A stretch of DNA of 32,751 nucleotides from Methylobacterium terricola (lineage in GTDB: Bacteria > Pseudomonadota > Alphaproteobacteria > Rhizobiales > Beijerinckiaceae). Below, in pieces: positions 7,670-14,830 of this stretch. The position numbers and the translations under genes were made by a program. A model generated the notes under the pieces. That model did not search any database, was not told where the DNA came from, and saw nothing but the letters and a program-made list of their open reading frames with translations. Numbering within the stretch: the first letter of the stretch is position 1; the number at the start of each line of letters is the position of its first letter. The stretch spans positions 1-32,751 of the forward strand of contig NZ_VDDA01000041.1 in NCBI RefSeq assembly GCF_006151805.1. Reading direction: 5' to 3'.

Positions 7670-8842
7670 ATGATCCCGAACGCCGCGCGTGAGTTCAATT
7701 TCGGCCTGGGCGAGACCGCCGAGGCGATCCGCGACAGCGTGCGCAGCTTCGCGCAGGAGAAGATCGCGCCGCGGGCCGAGGAGATCGACCGCACCAACAC
7801 CTTCCCGCGCGACCTGTGGCCCGAGATGGGGGCGCTGGGTCTCCACGGCATCACGGTCGAGGAGGAGTACGGGGGCTTGGGCCTCGGCTACCTCGCCCAT
7901 TGCGTGGCGATGGAGGAGGTGTCGCGCGCCTCGGCCTCGGTCGGGCTGTCCTACGGCGCGCATTCGAATTTGTGCGTCAATCAGATCACCCGCAACGGCT
8001 CGGACGCGCAGAAGCGGAAATACCTGCCGAAGCTGATCTCCGGCGAGCATGTCGGGGCGCTGGCGATGTCGGAGCCGGGCGCCGGCTCGGACGTGGTGTC
8101 GATGCGGACCAAGGCCGAGAAGCGGGGCGACCGTTACGTCCTCACCGGCTCCAAGATGTGGATCACCAACGGCCCGGTCGCCGAGACCCTGGTGGTCTAC
8201 GCCAAGACCGACCCGGGGGCGGGATCGCGCGGCATCACCGCCTTCCTGGTCGAGAAGGGCATGAAGGGCTTCTCCACCGCCCAGAAGCTCGACAAGCTCG
8301 GGATGCGCGGTTCCGACACCTGCGAGCTGGTGTTCGAGGAATGCGAGATCCCCGAGGAGAACGTTCTCGGACAGGTCGGCCGCGGCGTCAACGTGCTGAT
8401 GTCGGGCCTCGACTACGAGCGGGCAGTGCTGGCGGCGGGGCCGCTCGGCATCATGCAGGCCTGCCTCGACGTGGTGATTCCCTACGTCCACGAGCGCAAG
8501 CAGTTCGGCCAGCCGATCGGCGAGTTCCAGCTGGTCCAGGGCAAGCTCGCCGACATGTACGTCTCGACCAACGCCGCCAAGGCCTATGTCTACGCGGTGG
8601 CGCAGGCCTGCGACCGCGGCGAGACCACGCGGGAGGACGCGGCCGGCGCGATCCTCTACGCCGCCGAGCGGGCAACGCAATGCGCGCTCGACGCGATCCA
8701 GCTGCTCGGCGGCAACGGCTACATCAACGACTACCCGACCGGGCGCCTGCTCCGCGACGCCAAGCTCTACGAGATCGGCGCCGGCACCAGCGAGATCCGC
8801 CGGATGCTGATCGGCCGCGAGCTCTTCGCCAAATCCGCGTAA
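7670..8842 (+). CDS. liuA: Isovaleryl-CoA dehydrogenase (acyl-CoA dehydrogenase family)
   Basis: This 390-residue FAD enzyme oxidises isovaleryl-CoA to 3-methylcrotonyl-CoA and passes electrons to ETF. The acyl-CoA dehydrogenase signatures are present (ALAMSEPGAGSDV, WITNGPVAETLVVYAKTD, QLLGGNGYINDYP). The catalytic base pattern is that of isovaleryl-CoA dehydrogenase: a glutamate in LDYERAVLAAGP (E250), while the C-terminal site used by medium/short-chain enzymes reads YEIGAGTSEIRR. Length is normal. The start has AGGGAGGG upstream. It is the first of five same-strand genes, 11 bases before the carboxylase beta subunit. The matching mycobacterial cluster has FadE19 in this role, so a related branched acyl-CoA remains possible as substrate. 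Confidence 0.93.
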   Translation: MIPNAAREFNFGLGETAEAIRDSVRSFAQEKIAPRAEEIDRTNTFPRDLWPEMGALGLHGITVEEEYGGLGLGYLAHCVAMEEVSRASASVGLSYGAHSNLCVNQITRNGSDAQKRKYLPKLISGEHVGALAMSEPGAGSDVVSMRTKAEKRGDRYVLTGSKMWITNGPVAETLVVYAKTDPGAGSRGITAFLVEKGMKGFSTAQKLDKLGMRGSDTCELVFEECEIPEENVLGQVGRGVNVLMSGLDYERAVLAAGPLGIMQACLDVVIPYVHERKQFGQPIGEFQLVQGKLADMYVSTNAAKAYVYAVAQACDRGETTREDAAGAILYAAERATQCALDAIQLLGGNGYINDYPTGRLLRDAKLYEIGAGTSEIRRMLIGRELFAKSA

Positions 8843-8853
8843 GGCGTAATCCG

Positions 8854-10461
8854 ATGCCGGTCATCCCCACCAGCGCCGACCTCACCTCCGGGGCGGCGGA
8901 GCAGAACCGCGCCGCCTGGGGCGAGCTGCGGACCGCCCTCAAGAGCCACCGCGCCAGGGCCGCCGCCGGCGGGCCGTCGCGGGCCCGCGAGCGCCATGTC
9001 GCGCGCGGCAAGCTCCTGCCGCGCGACCGGGTGTTGCGCCTGCTCGATCCGGGCTCGCCCTTCCTCGAGGTCGGGGGGCTCGCCGCCCACGGGATGTACG
9101 GCGAGGAGATCCACGCCGCCGGGATCATCACCGGCATCGGCCGGGTGGCCGGCCGCGAGGTGATGGTGGTCTGCAACGACGCCACCATCAAGGGCGGCAC
9201 CTATTATCCGCTCACGGTCAAGAAGCACCTGCGGGCGCAGGAGATCGCAGCCCAGAACCGCCTGCCCTGCCTCTACCTCGTCGATTCCGGCGGCGCCAAC
9301 CTGCCGCAGCAGACGGAGGTGTTTCCCGACCGCGAGCATTTCGGCCGCATCTTCTACAACCAGGCGCAGATGTCGGCCGCCGGCATCCCGCAGATCGCCT
9401 GCGTGATGGGCTCCTGCACCGCCGGCGGCGCCTACGTGCCGGCGATGTCGGACGAGAGCGTGATCGTGCGCCGCCAGGGTACGATCTTCCTCGGCGGCCC
9501 GCCGCTGGTGAAGGCCGCGACCGGCGAGGTCGTGACCGCGGAGGATCTCGGCGGCGCCGACGTTCATGCCCGGCTCTCGGGCGTCGCCGACCACTACGCC
9601 ACCGACGATGCCCACGCGCTCGCGATCCTGCGCCGCATCGTCGGCGGGCTGAACACCGTCAAGCGGCCCGATCTCGACATCGCGGCCTCCGGCGATCCGG
9701 CCTACGAGGCCGGCGACCTCGACGCCCTGGTGCCGGTGGATCTCCGCAAGCAGTACGACGCCCGCGAGCTGATCGCCCGCCTCGTCGACGGCTCGGAGTT
9801 CGACGAGTTCAAGCGGCTCTACGGCACCACGCTGGTCACGGGCTTCGCCCGCCTGCACGGCATGCCGGTCGGGATCCTGGCCAATAACGGCATCCTGTAC
9901 TCGGAGAGCGCGCTGAAGGGCGCGCACTTCATCGAATTGTGCTGCCAGCGGCGGATCCCGCTGATCTTCCTCCAGAACATCTCCGGCTTCATGGTCGGGC
10001 GCGAGGTCGAGGCCGGCGGCATCGCCAAGAACGGCGCCAAGCTCGTGACGGCGGTCGCCACCGCCGCCGTCCCGAAGCTGACCGTCATCGTCGGCGGCTC
10101 CTACGGCGCCGGCAATTACGGCATGTGCGGCCGGGCCTACTCGCCGCGCTTCCTGTTCGCCTGGCCGAACTCGCGCATCTCGGTGATGGGCGCCGAGCAG
10201 GCGGCGAGCGTGCTCGCGACGGTCAAGCGCGACAACATCGAGGCCGGCGGCGGGGCCTGGAGCCCGGAGGAGGAGGAGGCGTTCAAGGCGCCGATCCGCG
10301 CCGGGTTCGAGGAGGAGGGCTCGCCCTACTACGCCACGGCGCGGCTGTGGGACGACGGCATCATCCTGCCCGAGGAGACGCGCCGGGTGCTCGGCCTGTC
10401 GCTCTCGGCCTGCCTCAACGCGCCGGTACCGGAGACCCGGTTCGGCCTGTTCCGGATGTGA
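8854..10461 (+). CDS. liuB: Methylcrotonyl-CoA carboxylase, carboxyltransferase (beta) subunit
   Basis: This 535-residue crotonase-fold subunit transfers the carboxyl group from biotin to 3-methylcrotonyl-CoA, giving 3-methylglutaconyl-CoA. Both half-domains show the glycine oxyanion motifs: CTAGGAYVPAMSDE (from C188) in the N-terminal domain and GGSYGAGNYGMCGRAY (from G414) in the C-terminal domain. NDATIKGGTYYPLTVKKH and SGGANLPQQTEVFPD are typical of the MCC beta subfamily and differ from propionyl-CoA carboxylase. The frame is open far upstream in the previous gene; the ATG at 8854 matches the family N-terminus. It lies 11 bases after liuA and 8 before the alpha subunit gene, so co-translation is likely. 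Confidence 0.93.
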   Translation: MPVIPTSADLTSGAAEQNRAAWGELRTALKSHRARAAAGGPSRARERHVARGKLLPRDRVLRLLDPGSPFLEVGGLAAHGMYGEEIHAAGIITGIGRVAGREVMVVCNDATIKGGTYYPLTVKKHLRAQEIAAQNRLPCLYLVDSGGANLPQQTEVFPDREHFGRIFYNQAQMSAAGIPQIACVMGSCTAGGAYVPAMSDESVIVRRQGTIFLGGPPLVKAATGEVVTAEDLGGADVHARLSGVADHYATDDAHALAILRRIVGGLNTVKRPDLDIAASGDPAYEAGDLDALVPVDLRKQYDARELIARLVDGSEFDEFKRLYGTTLVTGFARLHGMPVGILANNGILYSESALKGAHFIELCCQRRIPLIFLQNISGFMVGREVEAGGIAKNGAKLVTAVATAAVPKLTVIVGGSYGAGNYGMCGRAYSPRFLFAWPNSRISVMGAEQAASVLATVKRDNIEAGGGAWSPEEEEAFKAPIRAGFEEEGSPYYATARLWDDGIILPEETRRVLGLSLSACLNAPVPETRFGLFRM

Positions 10462-10469
10462 GGACAGCC

Positions 10470-12416
10470 ATGACGACACGCCGTCTCGCCTCCGTCCTGA
10501 TCGCCAATCGCGGCGAGATCGCCTGCCGGGTGATCCGCACCGCCAAGCGCCTCGGGATGCGGACCATCGCGGTCTATTCCGAGGCCGACCGCGACGCCCT
10601 CCACGTCGCGCTCGCCGACGAGGCCCACCCGATCGGCCCGGCCCAGGCCGCCGACTCGTACCTGCGCATCGACCGCATCCTCGCGGCCGCCCGGGCGAGC
10701 GAGGCGGACTGCATCCATCCGGGCTACGGCTTCCTGTCGGAGCGGCCGGACTTCGCCGATGCCTGCGCGGAGGCCGGCATCGTCTTCGTCGGCCCGCCCG
10801 CTGCCGCCATCCGCGCCATGGGCCTCAAGGACGCCGCGAAGGCCCTGGTCGCGAAGGCCGGCGTGCCGGTGGTGCCGGGCTATCACGGCGCGCGCCAGGA
10901 CCCCGACTTCCTCGCCGCCGAGGCCGCGGCCATCGGCTACCCGGTCCTCATCAAGGCGGTCGCCGGCGGCGGCGGCAAGGGCATGCGCCGGGTCGAGGGG
11001 CCGGAGGGTTTTTCCGATGCCCTCGCCTCGGCGCAGCGCGAGGCGCAGAATGCCTTCGGCGACCCGCGGGTGCTGGTCGAGAAATACGTGCTCTCGCCCC
11101 GCCATGTCGAGATCCAGGTCTTCTGCGATGCCCACGGCAACGCCGTCCACCTGTTCGAGCGCGATTGCTCGCTCCAGCGCCGGCACCAGAAGGTGATCGA
11201 GGAGGCGCCCGCCCCCGGCATGCCGGACGACGTCCGCACCGCCATGGGCCGCGCCGCCGTCGAGGCCGCCAAGGCGGTGGGCTATGTCGGCGCCGGCACG
11301 GTCGAGTTCATCGCCGATGGCCGCGAGGGCCTCAGGCCCGACGGCTTCTGGTTCATGGAGATGAACACCCGGCTCCAGGTCGAGCATCCGGTGACCGAGG
11401 CGATCACCGGCCACGACCTCGTCGAATGGCAGTTCCGGGTCGCCTCCGGCGAGGCGCTGCCGGCCGATCAGGCGGGTCTGGCGATCCACGGCCACGCCGT
11501 CGAGGCGCGGCTCTACGCCGAGGACCCGGATCACGGCTTCCTGCCCTCGACCGGCCCGTTGCGGGCGCTGACCCTTCCCGACGGCGAGGGCATCCGCGTC
11601 GATACCGGCGTGCGGGCGGGGGACCGGGTGACCCCGTTCTACGACCCGATGATCGCCAAGGTGATCGCCCACGGCGCCACCCGCGACGAGGCGCTCGACC
11701 GGCTGGCGGCAGCGCTCGGCCGCACCCTGGTGGCGGGGCCGAAGACCAACGTCGCCTTCCTCAAGGCGCTCGCCGAGGCGGAGGATTTTCGCGCAGGCCG
11801 CTTCGATACCGGCTTCATCGACCGCGACCTCGCCACCCTCACGGCGCCGAGCCCGCACCGCGACGCGGGCGTGCGCGCCGGCATCCGGGCGCTGGTGGCG
11901 CGGGAGAGCCCCAGCGGCGCCGGCTCCCCGTGGGATGCGGCGGACGGGTTCCAGCTCGGCGAGGCCCGGCGCCAGACCTTCCCGTTCGTGCTCGACGGCG
12001 AGCCGGCCGAGGCGGTTCTGCACTGGGGCGCGTCCGGCCCCGCGGTGGGGTACGGCGAGGCGGCGCCTGAGCCCGACGGCCTCACGGTGATCGCGGCGCC
12101 GAACGGCGTGCTGGTGCTGGCCGAGGGCCGCCAGATCGCCCTCTCCCACCCCGATCCCTTCGCGGTCGATCTCGACCACATCGACCAGGGCGGCACCATC
12201 AAGGCGCCGATGCACGGCCGCCTCGTCGCCGTGCTGGTCGTCCCCGGCGACAAGGTCGTGCGCGGCCAGCGCCTCGCGGTGGTCGAAGCGATGAAGATGG
12301 AGCACGCGCTGACGGCGCCCGCCGACGGCACCGTCGCCGAGGTGGCGGCGGAGGCGGGCCAGCAGGTCGCCGAGGGCGCCCGCCTGATCACCCTGACCAC
12401 GGAGGACGCCGCGTGA
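10470..12416 (+). CDS. liuD: Methylcrotonyl-CoA carboxylase, biotin carboxylase/carrier (alpha) subunit
   Basis: This 648-residue biotin-dependent subunit uses ATP and bicarbonate to carboxylate its own biotin and donates the carboxyl group to the LiuB site. N-terminal biotin carboxylase motifs include the start IANRGEIACRVIRTAKR, the ATP-grasp glycine loop KAVAGGGGKGM (K162-M172) and the catalytic EMNTRLQVEHPVTE (from E297). A BT linker domain follows. The C-terminal biotinyl domain carries EAMKMEH with biotinylated lysine K609. Length suits an MCC or acyl-CoA carboxylase alpha chain. It ends with GTGA overlapping the next start codon, showing tight operon structure. Geranyl-CoA carboxylase is an alternative by family, but pairing with liuA favours MCC. 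Confidence 0.93.
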   Translation: MTTRRLASVLIANRGEIACRVIRTAKRLGMRTIAVYSEADRDALHVALADEAHPIGPAQAADSYLRIDRILAAARASEADCIHPGYGFLSERPDFADACAEAGIVFVGPPAAAIRAMGLKDAAKALVAKAGVPVVPGYHGARQDPDFLAAEAAAIGYPVLIKAVAGGGGKGMRRVEGPEGFSDALASAQREAQNAFGDPRVLVEKYVLSPRHVEIQVFCDAHGNAVHLFERDCSLQRRHQKVIEEAPAPGMPDDVRTAMGRAAVEAAKAVGYVGAGTVEFIADGREGLRPDGFWFMEMNTRLQVEHPVTEAITGHDLVEWQFRVASGEALPADQAGLAIHGHAVEARLYAEDPDHGFLPSTGPLRALTLPDGEGIRVDTGVRAGDRVTPFYDPMIAKVIAHGATRDEALDRLAAALGRTLVAGPKTNVAFLKALAEAEDFRAGRFDTGFIDRDLATLTAPSPHRDAGVRAGIRALVARESPSGAGSPWDAADGFQLGEARRQTFPFVLDGEPAEAVLHWGASGPAVGYGEAAPEPDGLTVIAAPNGVLVLAEGRQIALSHPDPFAVDLDHIDQGGTIKAPMHGRLVAVLVVPGDKVVRGQRLAVVEAMKMEHALTAPADGTVAEVAAEAGQQVAEGARLITLTTEDAA

Positions 12417-12919
12417 GCACGATTCCGGCTTCGACCCACCCGCGCGGCGGGCTGTACTTCGAGGATTTCGAGATCGGCGCGACCTTGCGCCATCGCCTCA
12501 CCCGCACGGTGACGCAGATGGACAACATGCTGTTCTCCAACATGACGCTCAATCCGCAGCCGCTCCACATCGACGCGCATTTCTGCGCCACCGAGACCGA
12601 GTGGGGCAAGCCGCTGATGAACTCGCTGTTCACCCTCGGGCTGATGATCGGCATCTCGGTCAACGACACCACCGTCGGCACCACGATCGGCAATCTCGGC
12701 ATGACCGAGACGCGCTTTCCCGCTCCCCTGTTCGAGGGCGACACGGTGAGCGTGACGACGGAGGTCGTCGCCAAGCGCGAATCGCGCTCGCGGCCCACCG
12801 CCGGCATCGTCGAGTTCGTCCACCGCGCCTACAACCAGGACGGCACGCTGGTGGCCGAGTGCCGGCGCCAGGCGATGATGCGCAAGCGGCCGGTGCAAGA
12901 GACCGTCACTGAGGTTTGA
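12413..12919 (+). CDS. MaoC-like hydratase, probable 3-methylglutaconyl-CoA (or itaconyl-CoA) hydratase
   Basis: This 168-residue single hot-dog protein starts at a GTG overlapping the carboxylase stop. The hydratase region reads MTLNPQPLHID (44-54). N47, P48 and H52 resemble the MaoC/R-hydratase motif DxNPxH, but two residues are inserted and the usual Asp position holds Thr45, a pattern seen in divergent MaoC branches. In the canonical leucine pathway this hydration is done by a crotonase (LiuC), absent here. In the homologous mycobacterial cluster, MaoC protein Rv2499c sits in the same position, before a CitE-like lyase. Reaction assignment is therefore by context: adding water to 3-methylglutaconyl-CoA, and possibly to itaconyl/mesaconyl-CoA. 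The tail (QETVTEV) merges into a 19-bp tandem duplication. Confidence 0.8.
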   Translation: MSTIPASTHPRGGLYFEDFEIGATLRHRLTRTVTQMDNMLFSNMTLNPQPLHIDAHFCATETEWGKPLMNSLFTLGLMIGISVNDTTVGTTIGNLGMTETRFPAPLFEGDTVSVTTEVVAKRESRSRPTAGIVEFVHRAYNQDGTLVAECRRQAMMRKRPVQETVTEV

Positions 12920-12941
12920 GACCATCACTGAGGTTTGAGAC
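12906..12941 (+). repeat. Tandem duplication, 17 identical bases with 19-base period
   Basis: TCACTGAGGTTTGAGAC occurs at 12906-12922 and again at 12925-12941. The first copy contains the end and stop codon of the MaoC gene. The second copy provides the GAGG at 12930-12933, about 9 bases before the lyase ATG at 12943. The duplication looks recent, having almost no divergence, and lengthens the gap between two genes that may originally have been nearly adjacent. Confidence 0.85.
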
Positions 12942-12942
12942 G

Positions 12943-13809
12943 ATGCGCTCGCTGCTGTTCGTCCCCGGCGACTCGCCCCGCAAGCAGGAGAAGGGGCTGG
13001 AGGTCGGGGCCGACGCCCTGATCCTCGATCTGGAGGATTCCGTCGCACTGGCGGAGAAGCCGAGGGCCCGCGAGGTCTCCGCCGCGTTCCTGGCGCGGAT
13101 GCGGGACCAGGCGGGCCGGCCGAAGCTCTACGTCCGGGTCAACGCCCTCGAGACCGGGCTGACCGAGGACGACCTCGCGGCGGTGCTGCCGCATGCCCCC
13201 GACGGGATCATGCTGCCGAAGGCCGAGGGGGGGGTGAGCGTGATGCATCTCGGCGCGCGCCTCGCGGTCCACGAGGCCGAACACGGTCTTGCGGATGGCG
13301 TCACCCGCATCCTGCCGATCGCCACCGAGACGGCGCGGGCGGTCTTCGCGCTTCCCACCCTGCCGGGCGCGAGCCCGCGGCTGTCGGGCGTCACCTGGGG
13401 GGCGGAGGATCTCTCGGCCGATCTCGGCGCCGAGACCAACCGGGGCGAGGACGGTGCCTGGAGCGCGCCGTTCCAGCTCGCCCGCAACCTGACCCTGATG
13501 GCGGCCGCGGCGGCCGAGGTCGATGCCATCGACACCATCAACGCGCATTTCCGCGACCTCGACGGCCTCGCCCGCGAGTGCCGCGAGGCCCGCCGCGACG
13601 GGTTCGTCGGCAAGATGGCGATCCATCCGGCACAAGTCGCGGTGATCAACGAGGCCTTCACGCCGACCGGGGCGGCGCTTGCCCAGGCGCGCAAGGTCGT
13701 GGCCGCCTTCGCGCAGTCGCCGGGGGTCGGCGTGGTCGGGATCGACGGCGAGATGTTCGATCGGCCGCACCTGCGCCGGGCGGAACGGCTGCTGGCGCGG
13801 GTGGGGTGA
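12943..13809 (+). CDS. CitE-like beta-hydroxyacyl-CoA lyase (HMG-CoA / citramalyl-CoA lyase type)
   Basis: This 288-residue TIM-barrel lyase of the CitE/HpcH superfamily begins MRSLLFVPGD. It shows LDLEDSV (29-33), RVNALETG with R65, the metal-ligand glutamate E129 in IATETARA, GAEDLSADLG with D156 and D160, and KMAIHPAQV near the C-terminus, so the active site looks intact. The ATG at 12943 matches the family N-terminus; the open frame reaches 12916 only through a TTG. It is the last gene of the five-gene operon. By homology of gene set with mycobacterial Rv2498c, reported to cleave (R)-HMG-CoA and citramalyl-CoA, I infer the last leucine step to acetyl-CoA plus acetoacetate, or itaconate-derived citramalyl-CoA cleavage. 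It is not a citrate lyase subunit: citD and citF are absent. Confidence 0.85.
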   Translation: MRSLLFVPGDSPRKQEKGLEVGADALILDLEDSVALAEKPRAREVSAAFLARMRDQAGRPKLYVRVNALETGLTEDDLAAVLPHAPDGIMLPKAEGGVSVMHLGARLAVHEAEHGLADGVTRILPIATETARAVFALPTLPGASPRLSGVTWGAEDLSADLGAETNRGEDGAWSAPFQLARNLTLMAAAAAEVDAIDTINAHFRDLDGLARECREARRDGFVGKMAIHPAQVAVINEAFTPTGAALAQARKVVAAFAQSPGVGVVGIDGEMFDRPHLRRAERLLARVG

Positions 13810-13853
13810 CGCGGGCTCGATGAACGAGGAGGAGGACCAGGCTTGGGTGCGCG

Positions 13854-14031
13854 ATGGAAGACCGCGCCGTGGAGGAGTTTCAGGCCGGGCGGCTGACCCG
13901 GCCCGCGTTGCGCCGCCGCCTCGGCTTCGGCACGCGCTCGACGCTCTTCTGAAAGAGTCCGCATCTATGCCGATTTCGATTACGCGGATCCGCTACAAGA
14001 CCTGCGGGACATCGAGATCCTCGACCTGTGA
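13854..14031 (+). pseudogene. Frameshifted remnant of a UPF0175-like (antitoxin-type) gene
   Basis: Three consecutive frames together spell one protein. Frame 1 (from 13854) gives MEDRAVEEFQAGRLTRPALR and RRLGFGTRS up to about 13940. Frame 3 from 13937 gives LDALLKE. Frame 2 from 13960 gives RIYADFDYADPLQDLRDIEI and ends LDL at the TGA 14029-14031. AGRLT...RxLGF...LDALLKxxxIY is the pattern of UPF0175 proteins, DNA-binding antitoxins often paired with PIN-like toxins. At least two frameshifts and a missing N-terminus make it non-functional. No partner toxin is visible beside it. It occupies most of the 307-base gap after the lyase gene; 14032-14116 holds nothing else I can identify. Confidence 0.55.
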
Positions 14032-14116
14032 CCCCTTGACGACGAGGACCGGCACTTTCCTCTGGACAGCGGAGAACGGTGGAGTTCCGATGGTGCGTGG
14101 CACCGCCTCAGCTTCC

Positions 14117-14383
14117 TCAGGACGCTCCGAGCGGGGCAACGCTCATCCTGAGGCCGAACCGGTGCAGCAGATCCATCACGGCAGCCAGATGCGGTGCTCC
14201 CGCTTGAACCTCGCCGCTCGTAAGACCGCGCGCCCGTGCGACGGCCTCGAAGGCGTGGGCGGCCAGCGCCGGATCGTCCTCGGCGAGCACGGTTTCGAGA
14301 TAGGCCGCGATCCGCTCGGGGCTGTCGAGGTAATCCGCGGTATCGTAGGGGGTAAGCATGATGTCGGTCATGGTTGTCACCAT
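14117..14383 (-). CDS. HigA-like addiction module antidote, apparently HTH-deleted
   Basis: This 88-residue protein has the opening of the chromosomal 'addiction module antidote' family (LTPYDTADYLDSPERIAAYL, then DPALAAHAFEAVARARGLT) and its ending (LAAVMDLLHRFGLRMSV). In usual members about 15 residues lie between these two parts, reading like QIAREAGLSREALYKAL and forming the turn and recognition helix of the HTH. Here the sequence passes from RARGLTSGEV straight to QAGAPHLAAV. It should still be able to bind the toxin but may not bind DNA. An in-frame ATG at 14371 (MTDIML) is an alternative start. It begins 6 bases after the toxin stop, in the toxin-first order typical of HigBA. Family call from pattern memory. 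Confidence 0.7.
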   Translation of the reverse strand: MVTTMTDIMLTPYDTADYLDSPERIAAYLETVLAEDDPALAAHAFEAVARARGLTSGEVQAGAPHLAAVMDLLHRFGLRMSVAPLGAS

Positions 14384-14389
14384 CGACGT

Positions 14390-14680
14390 TCAGAGCGAAG
14401 CTGCCAAGGCCTTCGCCCGGCGGATGTCACGGAACTGAGAGGACTTGTCACCGCCGCACAGGAGGATGACAATCTCCTCGCCGCGACGCACGAAGTAGAC
14501 CCTGTATCCAGGGCCGACGTGGACCCGCATCTCGCTCACGCCGTCGCCAACCGGTGCGACATCGCCCGGGTTCCCGAGCGCCAATCGATCAATCCGTTTG
14601 GCGATTTGAGCGAAGGCCGTCGCGTCGCGCAGCCTCGAAAACCACGCAACGAATTCGGGATGCTGCTGTATGCGTGCCAT
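14390..14680 (-). CDS. RelE/HigB-family toxin (Gp49-like addiction module killer protein)
   Basis: This 96-residue protein shows the RelE-superfamily toxin layout: an N-terminal helix with FVAWFSRLRDATAFAQIAKR, a middle GNPGDVAPVGDGVSEMRVHV and the strand block GPGYRVYFVRRGEEIVILLC followed by GGDKSSQFRDI. These match the 'addiction module killer protein' subfamily that cleaves mRNA on the ribosome. Residues G-P-G-Y-R-V-Y-F and the C-terminal GGDKSSQ are the most conserved positions in the family, so the toxin looks intact. It is the promoter-proximal gene, starting at the ATG at 14680, with the antidote directly downstream. An AT-rich segment just upstream (14681-14700) may hold its promoter. 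Confidence 0.8.
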   Translation of the reverse strand: MARIQQHPEFVAWFSRLRDATAFAQIAKRIDRLALGNPGDVAPVGDGVSEMRVHVGPGYRVYFVRRGEEIVILLCGGDKSSQFRDIRRAKALAASL

Positions 14681-14830
14681 GACGTTACGATATCAGCTTT
14701 TCCTCCGCTTAGCGGGGCGCGAGTCGGCAGGCAAGCGCGCAGCTGACATCGGCACGGCGAGCCCTCCGTTACACACCTGACGCACCGCGCGGATCAACGC
14801 GCGGGCGAGTTCCCGGGAGAACGCCCCACC

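Noticed and set aside
7816..8853. Upstream extension of the MCC beta-subunit frame through liuA
   Set aside because: The extension is low-complexity Arg/Gly sequence inside liuA; family similarity begins at the ATG at 8854.
12943..13809. Citrate lyase beta subunit (CitE) of a citrate fermentation cluster
   Set aside because: No citD, citF, citC or citX nearby; context and gene set match the beta-hydroxyacyl-CoA lyases.
13310..13964. Minus-strand frame across the CitE gene and the UPF0175 remnant
   Set aside because: No family content, and it runs antisense to a gene with intact catalytic residues.
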